This document shows positions 23,985-33,055 of a stretch of 64,000 nucleotides of DNA, in pieces. This stretch comes from Candidatus Margulisiibacteriota bacterium (GTDB lineage Bacteria > Margulisbacteria > WOR-1 > O2-12-FULL-45-9 > XYB2-FULL-48-7): positions 62,001 to 126,000 of the forward strand of contig JBAZTH010000002.1 of NCBI GenBank assembly GCA_041661965.1, given 5' to 3'. The position numbers and the translations under genes were made by a program. Position 1 is the first letter of the stretch, and every line of letters starts with the position of its first letter. The notes beneath the pieces are model-generated. The model saw only the letters and a program-made list of their open reading frames with translations, did not search any database and was not told the DNA's origin.

Positions 23985-24859
23985 CGGCGGGCTTTCCTTT
24001 GCTGGCGCTTAAAGAACTGGTTAAGCGGCTTAATATAGTTCCCGTCGGTCGAAAGCTCCAGGCAATCAACTTTCAGGGAACGGAAGAATTTCAGTTTTTT
24101 TTGGTATTCGGCTTGGGCCGCCGCCCGGTAAGCCTGGCGAACTGCCGGGTCACCCCCGTCGATCGCGCGCAGTTCTCCGCTTTCCGGGTCCTCAACCATG
24201 AGCAACCCATCGTGAGCAGGGAAATCAAGCTCAAAACGATCTTTAATGAAAACCGGGATCAGGTCGTGGCGGCGGGCAAGAGCGGTCACCGGCCGTTCGT
24301 AATCGTCCCCCAGAAAATCTGAAATAAGAAAGACGATCGCCCCTTTACGCTGGACCCGGCTGAAATAACGGAGCGCCTGGGTCAGGTCGGTCCGGGTATT
24401 CTGACGTTTAAAGAATAAGATATCCCGGATGATCCGCATGACATGCTTTTTCCCTTTTTTGGGGGGGATATATTTTTCGATCTGATCGCTGAAGAGGAGG
24501 ACCCCGACCAGATCGTTGTTCTTGATCGCCGAAAAAGCGAGAATGGCGGCCAGCTCCGCCGCGATCTCGTTCTTGCTTTTATTCAGGGAACCAAAATCCT
24601 GGGAAGCGGAAACGTCGACCAAGAGGATGATCGTCCGCTGGCGCTCTTCAATGAATTTCTTGACGAATGGACGGCCGAGACGAGCGGTTACGTTCCAGTC
24701 GATCGAGCGGATATCGTCCCCCGGCTGGTATTCGCGGACCTCGTGGAATTCCAGTCCCTCCCCCTTAAAAACGCTCCGGTACTCGCCGGCAAAAAGCTGT
24801 TCGACCGGTTTGCGCGACTGGATCTCGATCCGACGGATTTTACGGAACATCGACAGCAT
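23981..24859 (-). CDS. DUF58 protein
   Basis: 292 residues. DUF58 signature FHEVREYQPGDDIRSIDWNVTAR near residues 37-60, followed by a degenerate VWA-like fold (TIILLVDVSASQDFGS). It is the usual partner of MoxR ATPases and adjoins moxR with a 20-bp overlap and the next gene with a 4-bp overlap. Role in the complex is not established. Confidence 0.9.
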   Translation of the reverse strand: MLSMFRKIRRIEIQSRKPVEQLFAGEYRSVFKGEGLEFHEVREYQPGDDIRSIDWNVTARLGRPFVKKFIEERQRTIILLVDVSASQDFGSLNKSKNEIAAELAAILAFSAIKNNDLVGVLLFSDQIEKYIPPKKGKKHVMRIIRDILFFKRQNTRTDLTQALRYFSRVQRKGAIVFLISDFLGDDYERPVTALARRHDLIPVFIKDRFELDFPAHDGLLMVEDPESGELRAIDGGDPAVRQAYRAAAQAEYQKKLKFFRSLKVDCLELSTDGNYIKPLNQFFKRQQRKARR

Positions 24860-25829
24860 CTAAAACCTTTTGAATAATCGTCTCCGACGTTTGCTCTTCC
24901 GCCTCCGCTTCGTAGGTCAGGATGATCCGGTGGCGCATGACGTCCAGGGCGACGTTCTTGATATCGTCGGGGATGACATAGCCGCGGCGGCGGATAAACG
25001 CCTGCCCTTTGGCAGCGTGAGCGAGGTTGATCGAAGCGCGCGGGGAAGCGCCAAATTGGATCAGGCCAGCCAGCTCGCCGACGCCGTAATCCTGCGGCGT
25101 CCTGGTCGCGGAGACTAGATTAACGATGTACTGCTTTAGCTTGTCATCAATGTAGATCTGGTTAATAACCTGGCGGGTCTCCATGATCTCCTGGATACTG
25201 ACAACCTTACTGATCTTCGGTTCCTGGCCAATAAGGGCGGAATCAATGATCTTCAACTCTTCTTCTTTCCGGGGATAAGTGATCTTCAACTTAAACATAA
25301 AGCGGTCGATCGCTGCTTCGGGGAGAGGATAGGTCCCCTCTTGCTCGATCGGATTTTGCGTCGCCATGACCAGGAACGGCTCCGGCAATTGATGAGTGGT
25401 ATCGGAGATGGTAACCCGGTGCTCCTGCATCGCTTCCAGCAGGGCGCTCTGAACCTTGGAAGGAGCCCGGTTAATCTCGTCGGCCAGAATGATATTGGCA
25501 AAGATCGGCCCTTTGCGCGAGGTAAATTCCCCGCTCTTCGGGTTAAGGATCATCGTCCCGATCAGGTCGGATGGCAGAAGGTCGGGGGTGAACTGAATCC
25601 GGGCGAATTTGGCGTCAACCGCCGCCGCCAGCGCCTTGATGATCAAGGTCTTGGCCAACCCCGGCACCCCCTCGACCATTACGTGGCCGTTACAAAGCAT
25701 GGCAACGATCAACCGGTCGATAATCCCTTTTTGGCCGATGATCGTCCCAGCTAGCGCCTGGCCGATCTTTTCCACGAACTCGCTTTTGGCTTTAACTTTT
25801 TCGTCGATGACCCTAATCTCTTCGTTCAT
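24840..25829 (-). CDS. MoxR-family AAA+ ATPase
   Basis: 329 residues. Walker A GVPGLAKT near 55-62, Walker B IILADEINRAP, sensor MATQNPIEQEGTYPLPEA, then the lid domain. MoxR ATPases act as chaperones that remodel protein complexes with VWA partners. First gene of the Bat operon; the start at 25829 has an AAAGGAGAAG site and a housekeeping promoter about 75-100 bp upstream. Confidence 0.93.
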   Translation of the reverse strand: MNEEIRVIDEKVKAKSEFVEKIGQALAGTIIGQKGIIDRLIVAMLCNGHVMVEGVPGLAKTLIIKALAAAVDAKFARIQFTPDLLPSDLIGTMILNPKSGEFTSRKGPIFANIILADEINRAPSKVQSALLEAMQEHRVTISDTTHQLPEPFLVMATQNPIEQEGTYPLPEAAIDRFMFKLKITYPRKEEELKIIDSALIGQEPKISKVVSIQEIMETRQVINQIYIDDKLKQYIVNLVSATRTPQDYGVGELAGLIQFGASPRASINLAHAAKGQAFIRRRGYVIPDDIKNVALDVMRHRIILTYEAEAEEQTSETIIQKVLDAVDVP

Positions 25830-25901
25830 ATAACTTCTCCTTTCAACTTTTTAAATATGATCCAATAATAGAAGGATAACACTTTGCGCCGCAGTGAGGA
25901 A

Positions 25902-25930
25902 ATATTACACAAAAATAGATTAAAAATCAA
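25902..25930 (-). promoter_or_regulatory. Housekeeping promoter of the moxR-bat operon
   Basis: Minus strand TTGATT (25925-25930), 17-bp spacer, TAATAT (25902-25907). It leaves a leader of about 65 nt with an AAAGGAG ribosome site before moxR. The rest of 25830-25952 is A/T-rich with no other feature seen. Confidence 0.6.
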
Positions 25931-25952
25931 TTAGAGTAGGGTTAGAAAATTG

Positions 25953-26353
25953 TTAAAAAGAGAGCCCTTTATTGATCAGGTAAAGCCGATAGCGGTCGGT
26001 ATTATCATAAGTGAGCGTCGGCTCGATCAAATCCCGATTAACAAGAACTGCGGAGCTCCGCTGAAACAACTTCAAACGCCAGGTGTTATCTTTCAAGTTG
26101 TATTTCAAGTCGTAAGGGAGGATCCCTTTCTCTCGCAAGTTAAAATTCAGGTTGGGATCGGTTAAATCAAGGCCAAAGCGGTCGGACGCGTATCGTTCTA
26201 CTTTATTAACCGTCGGATTAGGACAAGCCTCCGTTTCTTTAGTAATTTTTAGACAAGAAGGGTCGTAATCTTCAGCCGGCGGAACCAGATCAAGACTAAA
26301 GCCAGTTTATAAGCAAAAATACAGATAATTAAAGCTAAAACTTCTCTTTTCAT
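25953..26353 (-). pseudogene. Frameshifted small exported protein
   Basis: From the ATG at 26353 (AGGTGA-type site upstream) the frame encodes MKREVLALIICIFAYK, a signal-peptide start, then runs into a stop after 34 codons. The second frame is open from near the same point to the stop at 25953 (TGFSLDLVPPAEDYDPSC onward, 115 or more residues) and has no good start. One extra base in the AAA near 26306-26308 would join them into a ~133-residue exported protein. The product family is not recognised. It could be a real disruption or an assembly/sequencing error. Confidence 0.65.
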
Positions 26354-26372
26354 AAAAACCTATTCACCTGTC

Positions 26373-26403
26373 GGAAACCAGCGGCAATATCGCCGCGGAT
26401 TCC
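26373..26403. repeat. REP-like palindrome, copy A (intergenic)
   Basis: Inverted-repeat arms of about 12 bp around AATATC. Read on the minus strand it matches copy B at 33713-33747 (loop GATATT, arms GGAAWCCGCGRC / GYCGCYGGTTTCC). It lies in the divergent gap between the frameshifted gene and coaX. Confidence 0.65.
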
Positions 26404-26421
26404 TCCAAAGCATTGCATTTC

Positions 26422-26453
26422 AAGGAACCGCGAATTTTATTCGCAGGCTCCTT
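26422..26453. terminator. Imperfect stem-loop upstream of coaX
   Basis: AAGGAACCGCGAAT and ATTCGCAGGCTCCTT pair with one mismatch and one bulge around TTT. No T-run follows. It sits just upstream of the coaX -10 element, so it could be a small palindromic repeat or affect coaX transcription. Confidence 0.35.
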
Positions 26454-26458
26454 AAGCG

Positions 26459-26467
26459 TGATATAAT
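26459..26467 (+). promoter_or_regulatory. Extended -10 promoter of coaX, leaderless
   Basis: TGATATAAT is followed by 6 nt and then the coaX ATG at 26474, so +1 should fall on the A of the start codon. No Shine-Dalgarno is present. Confidence 0.6.
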
Positions 26468-26473
26468 TATTAA

Positions 26474-27229
26474 ATGATACTGACCATTGACGTCGGCAAT
26501 ACTAACATTGTCTATGGCCTTTTTGAAGGTCCGAAATTGGTCGCCACCTGGCGAACCCCGACCGCGCCATATATATATCGTAAAATTAAGGGAAATATTG
26601 CACAGGTAATCATCGCCAGCGTGGTCCCGGCGGTTAACCGGAAATTGGCCAAAGATATCAAGCAACATTACGGGCTCGTTCCTCGCTTTGTTTCGGCTGC
26701 CGATATCCCCCTGATCAAGGTCAAGCTTAGCGACAAAAAAGCGATCGGCGCCGATCGGGTCGTCAACGCTCTGGCCGCATACACTCTCTATAACCGCCCC
26801 GCCTTGATCATCGATTTCGGAACCGCCACTACTTTTGATTATGTTTCGGCTAAAGGTGAATACCTAGGCGGGGCAATTGCTCCCGGCATCACCCTTGCCC
26901 GCGACACCCTGCATCAGCGGACCGCCAAGCTTCCATCCGTGCCGATCGTCGCGCCTAAACGAGTCGTCGGCCGCAGCACCGTTGAAGCTCTGCAAAGCGG
27001 ACTGGTCTTTGGCTACGTCGCCATGGTCGAAGGAATGGTAAAACGTATAAAATCCGAATTGAGCAATTCGAATGCCCGAATGACTAATGCTCGAATGACT
27101 GTAATCGCGACAGGCGGGTTAGCGAAGCTAATTTGTAAGTACACCCCCGTTGTTGATATAATAGATTTGGACCTGACCCTCAAGGGGTTAAGGATCATAG
27201 CAGAAAAAAAGTTATCAACCTGCGGCTGA
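26474..27229 (+). CDS. coaX: Type III pantothenate kinase
   Basis: 251 residues. ASKHA-fold motifs: DVGNTNIVYGLFEG at the N-terminus (phosphate 1), GADRVVNALAA, and LIIDFGTATTFDYV (phosphate 2). It phosphorylates pantothenate, the first step of coenzyme A synthesis. Near residues 197-210 an insert SNSNARMTNARMT, encoded by a CGAATG-type DNA repeat, sits just before the conserved VIATGGLAK strand. The start has no Shine-Dalgarno and lies 6 nt after TGATATAAT. Followed by hairpins and then lysS. Confidence 0.93.
   Translation: MILTIDVGNTNIVYGLFEGPKLVATWRTPTAPYIYRKIKGNIAQVIIASVVPAVNRKLAKDIKQHYGLVPRFVSAADIPLIKVKLSDKKAIGADRVVNALAAYTLYNRPALIIDFGTATTFDYVSAKGEYLGGAIAPGITLARDTLHQRTAKLPSVPIVAPKRVVGRSTVEALQSGLVFGYVAMVEGMVKRIKSELSNSNARMTNARMTVIATGGLAKLICKYTPVVDIIDLDLTLKGLRIIAEKKLSTCG
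27067..27100. repeat. CGAATG repeat inserted in coaX
   Basis: Three CGAATG units (CGAATGCC, CGAATGACTAATGCT, CGAATGACT) in frame within coaX. The unit composition (CGAAT, CTAAT) resembles the array next to the GxxExxY gene at 63531-63612. Confidence 0.5.
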
Positions 27230-27270
27230 ACGCCGCGGTTATCAAAACTTTAACCGCGACGTTTAGTCGC
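27219..27270. terminator. Clustered hairpins between coaX and lysS
   Basis: CTGCGGC/GCCGCGG, CGCGGTTA/TAACCGCG and CGCGAC/GTCGCG can form alternative stems across the coaX stop and the gap to lysS. No T-run follows, so this may be a palindromic repeat cluster acting as a partial terminator or mRNA stabiliser. Confidence 0.4.
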
Positions 27271-27296
27271 GAGTTAGTAGTTAGCAAGGGGTAAAA

Positions 27297-28826
27297 ATGT
27301 CAGAAGAATTAAGCGATTTGTTAAAAGTTAGGCGGGAAAAGCTGCAGAACATCAGGGACAAAGGGGTTAATCCTTATCCATATAAGTTCACGGCGACCGC
27401 CCACTCCAATCAAGTTCTGGAAAACTTTGCTCAACTGACTGAAGGCCAAGAAAGCACCGAGACCGTCGCTATTGCCGGCCGGATCATGACCAAGCGCGGC
27501 CATGGCAAGGCCTCTTTCGCCACCATCCAGGACGAGTTCGGCCGGATCCAGATCTACGCCAAACTCGATGTCATTGGGGAAAATCAATATGAGCTCTGGC
27601 AGAACCTCGACATAGGGGATTACATCGGCGTGACCGGTCATGTTTTCCGGACCAAGACCAACGAGATCACCGTCCGGGTGGAAAAGCTAGAAATTTTAAG
27701 CAAATCGCTCCTCCCCCTGCCGGAAAAATGGCACGGACTGCAGGATAAAGAGATCCGTTACCGGGAACGCTACCTTGACCTGATGGTCAACCCGGAAGTT
27801 AAAGCTGTTTTCGTCAAAAGGAGCAAGATCGTCTCCTTTATCCGCCGTTTCCTGGAGGAAAAAGGGTTCCTGGAAGTTGAAACCCCGGTCCTGCACGTCC
27901 TGCAAGGTGGCGCCGCCGCCCGGCCGTTCGAGACTTTTCACGATGCCTTGAGCATGCCTTTGTTTATGAGGATCGCCCCCGAGCTCTATTTGAAGCGGCT
28001 TTTGGTCGGCGGTTTTGAAAAAGTATTTGAAATGGGCCGGGTCTTCCGGAACGAAGGGATGTCCTTCAAGCATAACCCGGAATACACGATGATCGAGATT
28101 TATCAGGCCTACGTCGACTATCACGACATCATGCAACTCACAGAAGAACTGGTCGTTAACGCCGCCAAAGAGGTACTGGGAACGGTGGAAATCGAATTCC
28201 GCGGCGAAAAGATCAACCTCACCCCACCTTGGAAAAAAATTACCCTGGAAGAAGCGCTCAAAGAGAACGGGATCGACATCATCGGCAAAAACGATGACCA
28301 GATCCGCGCCTTAGGAAAAGAAAAAGGAATCGAAGGGGCGACGGAACTTGGCATCGGCAAGATTATTAACGAACTCTACGACAAGTTCGTTGAGCCTAAC
28401 CTACGGCAACCGACCTTTATCATCGACCACCCGCTCGAAACTTCTCCTTTGGCCAAGAAACATCGGTCAAAAGAAGGGAAAGTTGAACGTTTTGAACTGA
28501 TCATGGCTGGAATGGAGTTGGCCAACGCCTTCTCCGAGCTTAATGACCCGATCGACCAAATGCAGCGCTTCCAAAAACAGGCCGACCTTAAAGCGGCCGG
28601 CGACGAAGAAGCCGAGTCGATGGACGAAGATTTCCTCCGGGCGCTCGAATATGGGATGCCCCCGGCTGGTGGCCTAGGGATCGGGATCGACCGCCTGGTA
28701 ATGCTCCTGACCAATTCCCCGTCCATCAGGGACGTGATCTTCTTTCCCCACATGCGGCCGCTCACCAAGTCGCAACCGAAACCGGAAGAAATGGAAGCCC
28801 TGAAAGATAAGAATGAAAGTAAGTAA
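27297..28826 (+). CDS. lysS: Lysyl-tRNA synthetase, class II (housekeeping copy)
   Basis: 509 residues, full length. N-terminal OB-fold anticodon-binding domain (about 55-165) and a class II catalytic core with motif 2 FRNEGMSFKHNPEYT near 250, the lysine pocket MELANAFSELNDP near 403-415, and motif 3 GLGIGIDRLVMLL near 462. Start ATG at 27297 after an AGGGG site. It sits with coaX and metF in an ordinary housekeeping context. A second full-length LysRS lies at 45123-46625; this one is more likely the essential enzyme. Confidence 0.96.
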   Translation: MSEELSDLLKVRREKLQNIRDKGVNPYPYKFTATAHSNQVLENFAQLTEGQESTETVAIAGRIMTKRGHGKASFATIQDEFGRIQIYAKLDVIGENQYELWQNLDIGDYIGVTGHVFRTKTNEITVRVEKLEILSKSLLPLPEKWHGLQDKEIRYRERYLDLMVNPEVKAVFVKRSKIVSFIRRFLEEKGFLEVETPVLHVLQGGAAARPFETFHDALSMPLFMRIAPELYLKRLLVGGFEKVFEMGRVFRNEGMSFKHNPEYTMIEIYQAYVDYHDIMQLTEELVVNAAKEVLGTVEIEFRGEKINLTPPWKKITLEEALKENGIDIIGKNDDQIRALGKEKGIEGATELGIGKIINELYDKFVEPNLRQPTFIIDHPLETSPLAKKHRSKEGKVERFELIMAGMELANAFSELNDPIDQMQRFQKQADLKAAGDEEAESMDEDFLRALEYGMPPAGGLGIGIDRLVMLLTNSPSIRDVIFFPHMRPLTKSQPKPEEMEALKDKNESK

Positions 28827-29682
28827 AGCCTTGAACCGGATCGACCGGCCAACTCTCTCTTTTGAATTTTTCCCGCCCAAAACACCGGAAGGGGAAGCCC
28901 ATCTCTTAGCCGCGCTTGAAAAACTGGGTCAGTTCCACCCTGATTTCGTCTCCGTAACCTACGGCGCGATGGGAACGACCCGGGAAAAGACTTTTTACTG
29001 GGCGGAATTGATCAAAAAGAAGTTCAAAATCGAACCGGTCGCCCATTTAACTTGTGTCGGCGCCGAGCGCCATGATATTGCCGCCCAGCTCAAACAGCTT
29101 GCCAAATTAGGAATTGAAAATATCCTCGCCCTGCGGGGCGATCCGCCGGCTGGGGAAACAAAATTTGTTCCCCCCAAGAACGGTTTCCGCTACGCTTCGG
29201 AACTGGTCGAGTTCATTAAAGAAGAGCAACCGAAGTTTTGCGTCGGGGTCGCCGGCTACCCGGAAAAGCACACCGAAGCGGCCGCCATGAAAAAAGATAT
29301 CGCCAACTTAAAGAAAAAGATCGACGCCGGGGCCGAGTACGTCATCACCCAATTATTCTTTAACAACCAGGCCTATTTTGATTTCGTCGATCAATGCCGG
29401 ACCGCGGGAATTAAAATACCGATCATCCCTGGCCAGATGATGATCACCAGCACCAAGCAGATCAAAACGCTGACCGAAAAATGCGGCGCGACTATTCCGA
29501 AAGAATTATTGGAGAAGATCGAAAAGAACGCGGAGAACCCAGAAGCTATCAAGCGGATCAGCACCGAATGGACCCTGGAGCAGACCAGAGAATTAATTAT
29601 CGGCGGGGTCAACTACTTCCACTTCTTCGTCATGAACCAGGCCGAACCAATCTCGACCGTCCTCAACGAACTGGGATTTTAA
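28813..29682 (+). CDS. metF: Methylenetetrahydrofolate reductase
   Basis: 289 residues, TIM-barrel FAD enzyme reducing 5,10-methylene-THF to 5-methyl-THF for methionine synthesis. Motifs: LSFEFFPPKTPEGE at the N-terminus, SVTYGAMG, HLTCVGAERHDI, ILALRGDPP (folate/FAD loop), and FNNQAYFDFV. Its start overlaps the lysS stop by 14 bp. Length and motifs match the short bacterial MetF without a regulatory domain. Confidence 0.95.
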   Translation: MKVSKALNRIDRPTLSFEFFPPKTPEGEAHLLAALEKLGQFHPDFVSVTYGAMGTTREKTFYWAELIKKKFKIEPVAHLTCVGAERHDIAAQLKQLAKLGIENILALRGDPPAGETKFVPPKNGFRYASELVEFIKEEQPKFCVGVAGYPEKHTEAAAMKKDIANLKKKIDAGAEYVITQLFFNNQAYFDFVDQCRTAGIKIPIIPGQMMITSTKQIKTLTEKCGATIPKELLEKIEKNAENPEAIKRISTEWTLEQTRELIIGGVNYFHFFVMNQAEPISTVLNELGF

Positions 29683-29756
29683 ACTTTACCTATCGGATAT
29701 TTTTCCCAAAATAATGTGAAATTTTTTGAATAATTATCGGATATATTTTCAACAAT

Positions 29757-31697
29757 ATGTCTTTATCAAGAATTCGAATTGGGAGAGATGAATCGTTCTT
29801 AAAGCGACTGGTAACCGCTTATAATCGAGGCGGCGCGGAAAAACAAGACGCCTTAAACACGATCAACCACTTCAGCACGGCCGGCAGACATACCGTGCTG
29901 GCGAAATTAATCGATCTAAGCAGTAGTTATCATTTCGCGGCCCCGCTGTGCGGTTATCTCTCCCAATCAATTTCGACAAAAGCCTCCGTTTCCATCGCCG
30001 TTCCCAATGATATCGCGACTCAACTGGAAAAGATAAGAGACGATGTCGCTACCGCCGTTTTACAATTTGACCGCTTAAGGCATAAATATGAAGAAATCGG
30101 CAACCGACTGGACGCGACCGAAAAACAAGAGCCCATCTGGCGGACCGCGTTTGCCGCTCTGGCCGGTGACATTGATAGTCTGACCAGTAATCTATTGCAA
30201 GCGGTAAGAACGGAAAAACTCCTGGAAGAACCGCCGATCAGCCTTCGCGGAGCAAAGGCCCCCTTTGAAGACGAAGCGATTGCGGCCAGCGCTCTAGAGG
30301 CCGATGATCTGTTGCTCTTTACCGATTACGCCGTCCAACTAACCGGTTTATCCGATAAGCTTAGAGTAATCGTCCAAAATTGGAACAGCGTCAAACCGAA
30401 GATTGGCGCCGTTGGGCACGCCATTAGGGCCACAAAACAAAGGCATCGCCGGTTTGAACAATCTGAATTAATGCAGTGGGCTGAAGTCCCGATGATTAAG
30501 AATGAAATTGAAATAATAAAAATGCTTGAAAGATATATCGACAGCCAGGAAAGAACGTTGAAAGAACAGCTCGATCGGTTATCCGCCGGTCTTGGTAATT
30601 TAGCCGGTGCGGCCCGGTCTTTAGCGGGTTTCATCAAAGCGCCGGCTTTAGTCTCGCCCCAGCAGGTTGTTTTTATCGGCCGGTCGGAACCGGTCAGCCC
30701 ACCGGCATCAAAAACCACGCCGATCCCGTTCTCCGTGCCGGTATTACTAGGGAATGATGGGACCATGCCGATCGATTTTCAAGAAAACCTGATACGGAAA
30801 GATCGTTTTTTAGTCATTAAAAGGCTTGGCAGCGGAAACATGGCGGTCGCATTTCTGGTATTCGATCGATCTTCAAGGACGGAAATAGTGCTCAAATTCC
30901 CCTTAATGGAACAAGCTTGCAACCCGATGATCTTGGAACGTTTTAGCCGGGGGGAAGCAAAAGCCCACCGAGCGGCCGGCCTTCCGGGGATCGTGCAATA
31001 TTACGGCTATGATACGGTGGATCGCCATGAATATTTAAGAACCATTGATTGGACGGAAGCGGCGCCGTTAGGCTTGCCAGCATTCGTCCCTTTTATAGCG
31101 ATGGAATATGTTGACGGCCCGACTTTGCAGGAAATCATCAATCAGAGAAGGCTTTCCACTCGCGAAACCCTGGTGGTTGCACTGGACCTGGCTAAAATTT
31201 TACAAAGATTACATCAGAATCGGATAATTCATCGGGATTTGAAGCCCGATAACATCTTCGTTACAAAAAAGGGGGTCAAAATATCCGATTTTGGCATCGC
31301 CAAACTCTTAACAAGCCCGCCTTTCAACCGTCCTTCATTAACCCCTCCTAATTTGATATTGGGGACGCCTGAATATATGTCGCCGGAAGCCTTGACCAGT
31401 GTCGTGGGAATAGATTGGAAAAGCGATCAGTATGCCTTTGGCGCAATCGTTTATGAAATGTTAAGCGGACACCCTCCCTTCGGCGGCTGCGGAGCAACCC
31501 CGGTGGAACTATGGGTTTATGCTAATCACATCAACAATGACGAGGTGCCCGATCTCCGTAAAACGACTACCATTCCCGACAAATTATGGGACTTAATTAA
31601 ACGCACCCTGGCAAAAAAACCCGACGAAAGATATCGGACCTGGCCTGAACTGATAGTCGAACTTGAAGAGATGAAAATTAACGAACCGGGATTTTAA
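29757..31697 (+). CDS. Serine/threonine protein kinase with unknown N-terminal half
   Basis: 646 residues. The C-terminal half (about 345-640) is a complete Hanks-type kinase: glycine loop LGSGNMAV, lysine in VLKFP, catalytic HRDLKPDN near 491, DFG in ISDFGIAK near 508, and GTPEYMSPEAL. The N-terminal ~340 residues are helical with probable coiled coils and match nothing I recognise; no transmembrane or PASTA segment is seen, so it is likely cytosolic. It is a single gene after metF with a 74-bp gap. A TATATT 9 nt before the ATG and no Shine-Dalgarno hint at another leaderless start. It converges on lnt with a 20-bp overlap. Confidence 0.9.
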   Translation: MSLSRIRIGRDESFLKRLVTAYNRGGAEKQDALNTINHFSTAGRHTVLAKLIDLSSSYHFAAPLCGYLSQSISTKASVSIAVPNDIATQLEKIRDDVATAVLQFDRLRHKYEEIGNRLDATEKQEPIWRTAFAALAGDIDSLTSNLLQAVRTEKLLEEPPISLRGAKAPFEDEAIAASALEADDLLLFTDYAVQLTGLSDKLRVIVQNWNSVKPKIGAVGHAIRATKQRHRRFEQSELMQWAEVPMIKNEIEIIKMLERYIDSQERTLKEQLDRLSAGLGNLAGAARSLAGFIKAPALVSPQQVVFIGRSEPVSPPASKTTPIPFSVPVLLGNDGTMPIDFQENLIRKDRFLVIKRLGSGNMAVAFLVFDRSSRTEIVLKFPLMEQACNPMILERFSRGEAKAHRAAGLPGIVQYYGYDTVDRHEYLRTIDWTEAAPLGLPAFVPFIAMEYVDGPTLQEIINQRRLSTRETLVVALDLAKILQRLHQNRIIHRDLKPDNIFVTKKGVKISDFGIAKLLTSPPFNRPSLTPPNLILGTPEYMSPEALTSVVGIDWKSDQYAFGAIVYEMLSGHPPFGGCGATPVELWVYANHINNDEVPDLRKTTTIPDKLWDLIKRTLAKKPDERYRTWPELIVELEEMKINEPGF

Positions 31698-33048
31698 CAA
31701 CCACCACTTCCCGCTTATTCAATTCACTTTGTTTAATAACCCGCCCGTACGGATCGATCAAACCGGAAACGCCGGTATTCCCCAATTGGACAAAATAGCG
31801 CCGGTTCTCGACCGCCCGGAGGATCCCGGCCTGCCAGTGGAGGTAAGGAGTAACCGAATCGCCGAACCAGGCGTCGTTGGTCACGGTTAGGATAAAGGCG
31901 GTCTTTTTATTGACCCGCCGTTTGATAAGATCTGGGATAGTCGACTCAAAGCAGATCGCCCCCGCCGCTTCATACCTTCCGATGATCAATGGACTAACCG
32001 CCCCATCGGAACTAAACTCGGAATCAAAGTAGCCGGTCCCTTTTAGAATAGGATAGATCAGCGGCCGAAAAGGCAGAAATTCGCCGAACGGGACCAGTTG
32101 TTCTTTTCCATAGCGGGAAACGATCGCTCCCAGCGAGGAAAGGGTCACGATCGAATTGTAGGCCCGGCCTTTCTCGCCGTAATAGGCGGTCCCAAGCGCC
32201 AGCCACGACCCGGTCTCGGCCGAGAGTTTTTGCAGCCTAGGGAAATAACGGTAATGCTGGGCCAGGTAAGCAAAGACCGCCGTTTCCGGCCAGACGATCA
32301 AATCAACTTTTTCCCCGGCTTGCCGGCTCATGGCTTCATGTAATTCATAGTTTTGGCTAACCATTAGGGGGTTCATCCGGTCAAATTGGTCAACGTTTGA
32401 TTGAATCAAGGCGACCGTCAAGGCTTTAGGCGGATCATTGACCACCGGATGTTGGAGCAGGACAAAATTCCCCCAAATCAGCGCCGCCGCCACGATCAAC
32501 AACGCCGCCAGCGGGAAAAGCCGACGGCTCGATTGGGCGATCAGTTGAGCGATAGCGGAATTAACCAGCACGACCAAAAAACTGACCCCAAAGACCTGAA
32601 AAAATGAGGCGATCTGCAGGATGGCCGGAACGGACGCTTGAGAATAGCCAACGACCCCAACCGAAACCCCAAGCGGCCCCAAAACTCGCAGCCATTCCGC
32701 GCCGATCCAAAGCAAGGGAATCGCCGCAAAACGATAACGCTGATCGAGCCGCAGGAATACCCCGGTAAAGAGCAGGAGAAAAAGCGACTGAAAGAAAGCC
32801 AATAAAACCCAACCGGTGATGATCCAGTAACCGCCAAAACGAAAGAGCGGCGTAATGCCATAAAATGCGCCGAGAAAATAAACCAACCCAAAAACCAGGG
32901 TCAATCGATAAGCTTCACGCCTATCACCAGCCCGTCCCAAAACAACAAAAAACGGGACCAGCGCCACCCAAGCCAGCCACCAAAGATCGGTTTTCGGAAA
33001 AGCCAGGGTGAGCAGAACGCCGGACAATACAGCCAGTAAGTAATTCAT
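31678..33048 (-). CDS. lnt: Apolipoprotein N-acyltransferase
   Basis: 456 residues from the ATG at 33048, with no overlap into the upstream gene. About six membrane helices in the first 200 residues, then a periplasmic nitrilase-type domain with the triad Glu in VWPETAVF, Lys in RYGKEQLVPFGEF and Cys in GAICFESTIP. It N-acylates lipoproteins, implying a diderm envelope with lipoprotein maturation. Last gene of the holB-lpt operon, directly after a lipoprotein gene. Confidence 0.93.
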   Translation of the reverse strand: MNYLLAVLSGVLLTLAFPKTDLWWLAWVALVPFFVVLGRAGDRREAYRLTLVFGLVYFLGAFYGITPLFRFGGYWIITGWVLLAFFQSLFLLLFTGVFLRLDQRYRFAAIPLLWIGAEWLRVLGPLGVSVGVVGYSQASVPAILQIASFFQVFGVSFLVVLVNSAIAQLIAQSSRRLFPLAALLIVAAALIWGNFVLLQHPVVNDPPKALTVALIQSNVDQFDRMNPLMVSQNYELHEAMSRQAGEKVDLIVWPETAVFAYLAQHYRYFPRLQKLSAETGSWLALGTAYYGEKGRAYNSIVTLSSLGAIVSRYGKEQLVPFGEFLPFRPLIYPILKGTGYFDSEFSSDGAVSPLIIGRYEAAGAICFESTIPDLIKRRVNKKTAFILTVTNDAWFGDSVTPYLHWQAGILRAVENRRYFVQLGNTGVSGLIDPYGRVIKQSELNKREVVVVKIPVR

Positions 33049-33055
33049 AGCTCCT

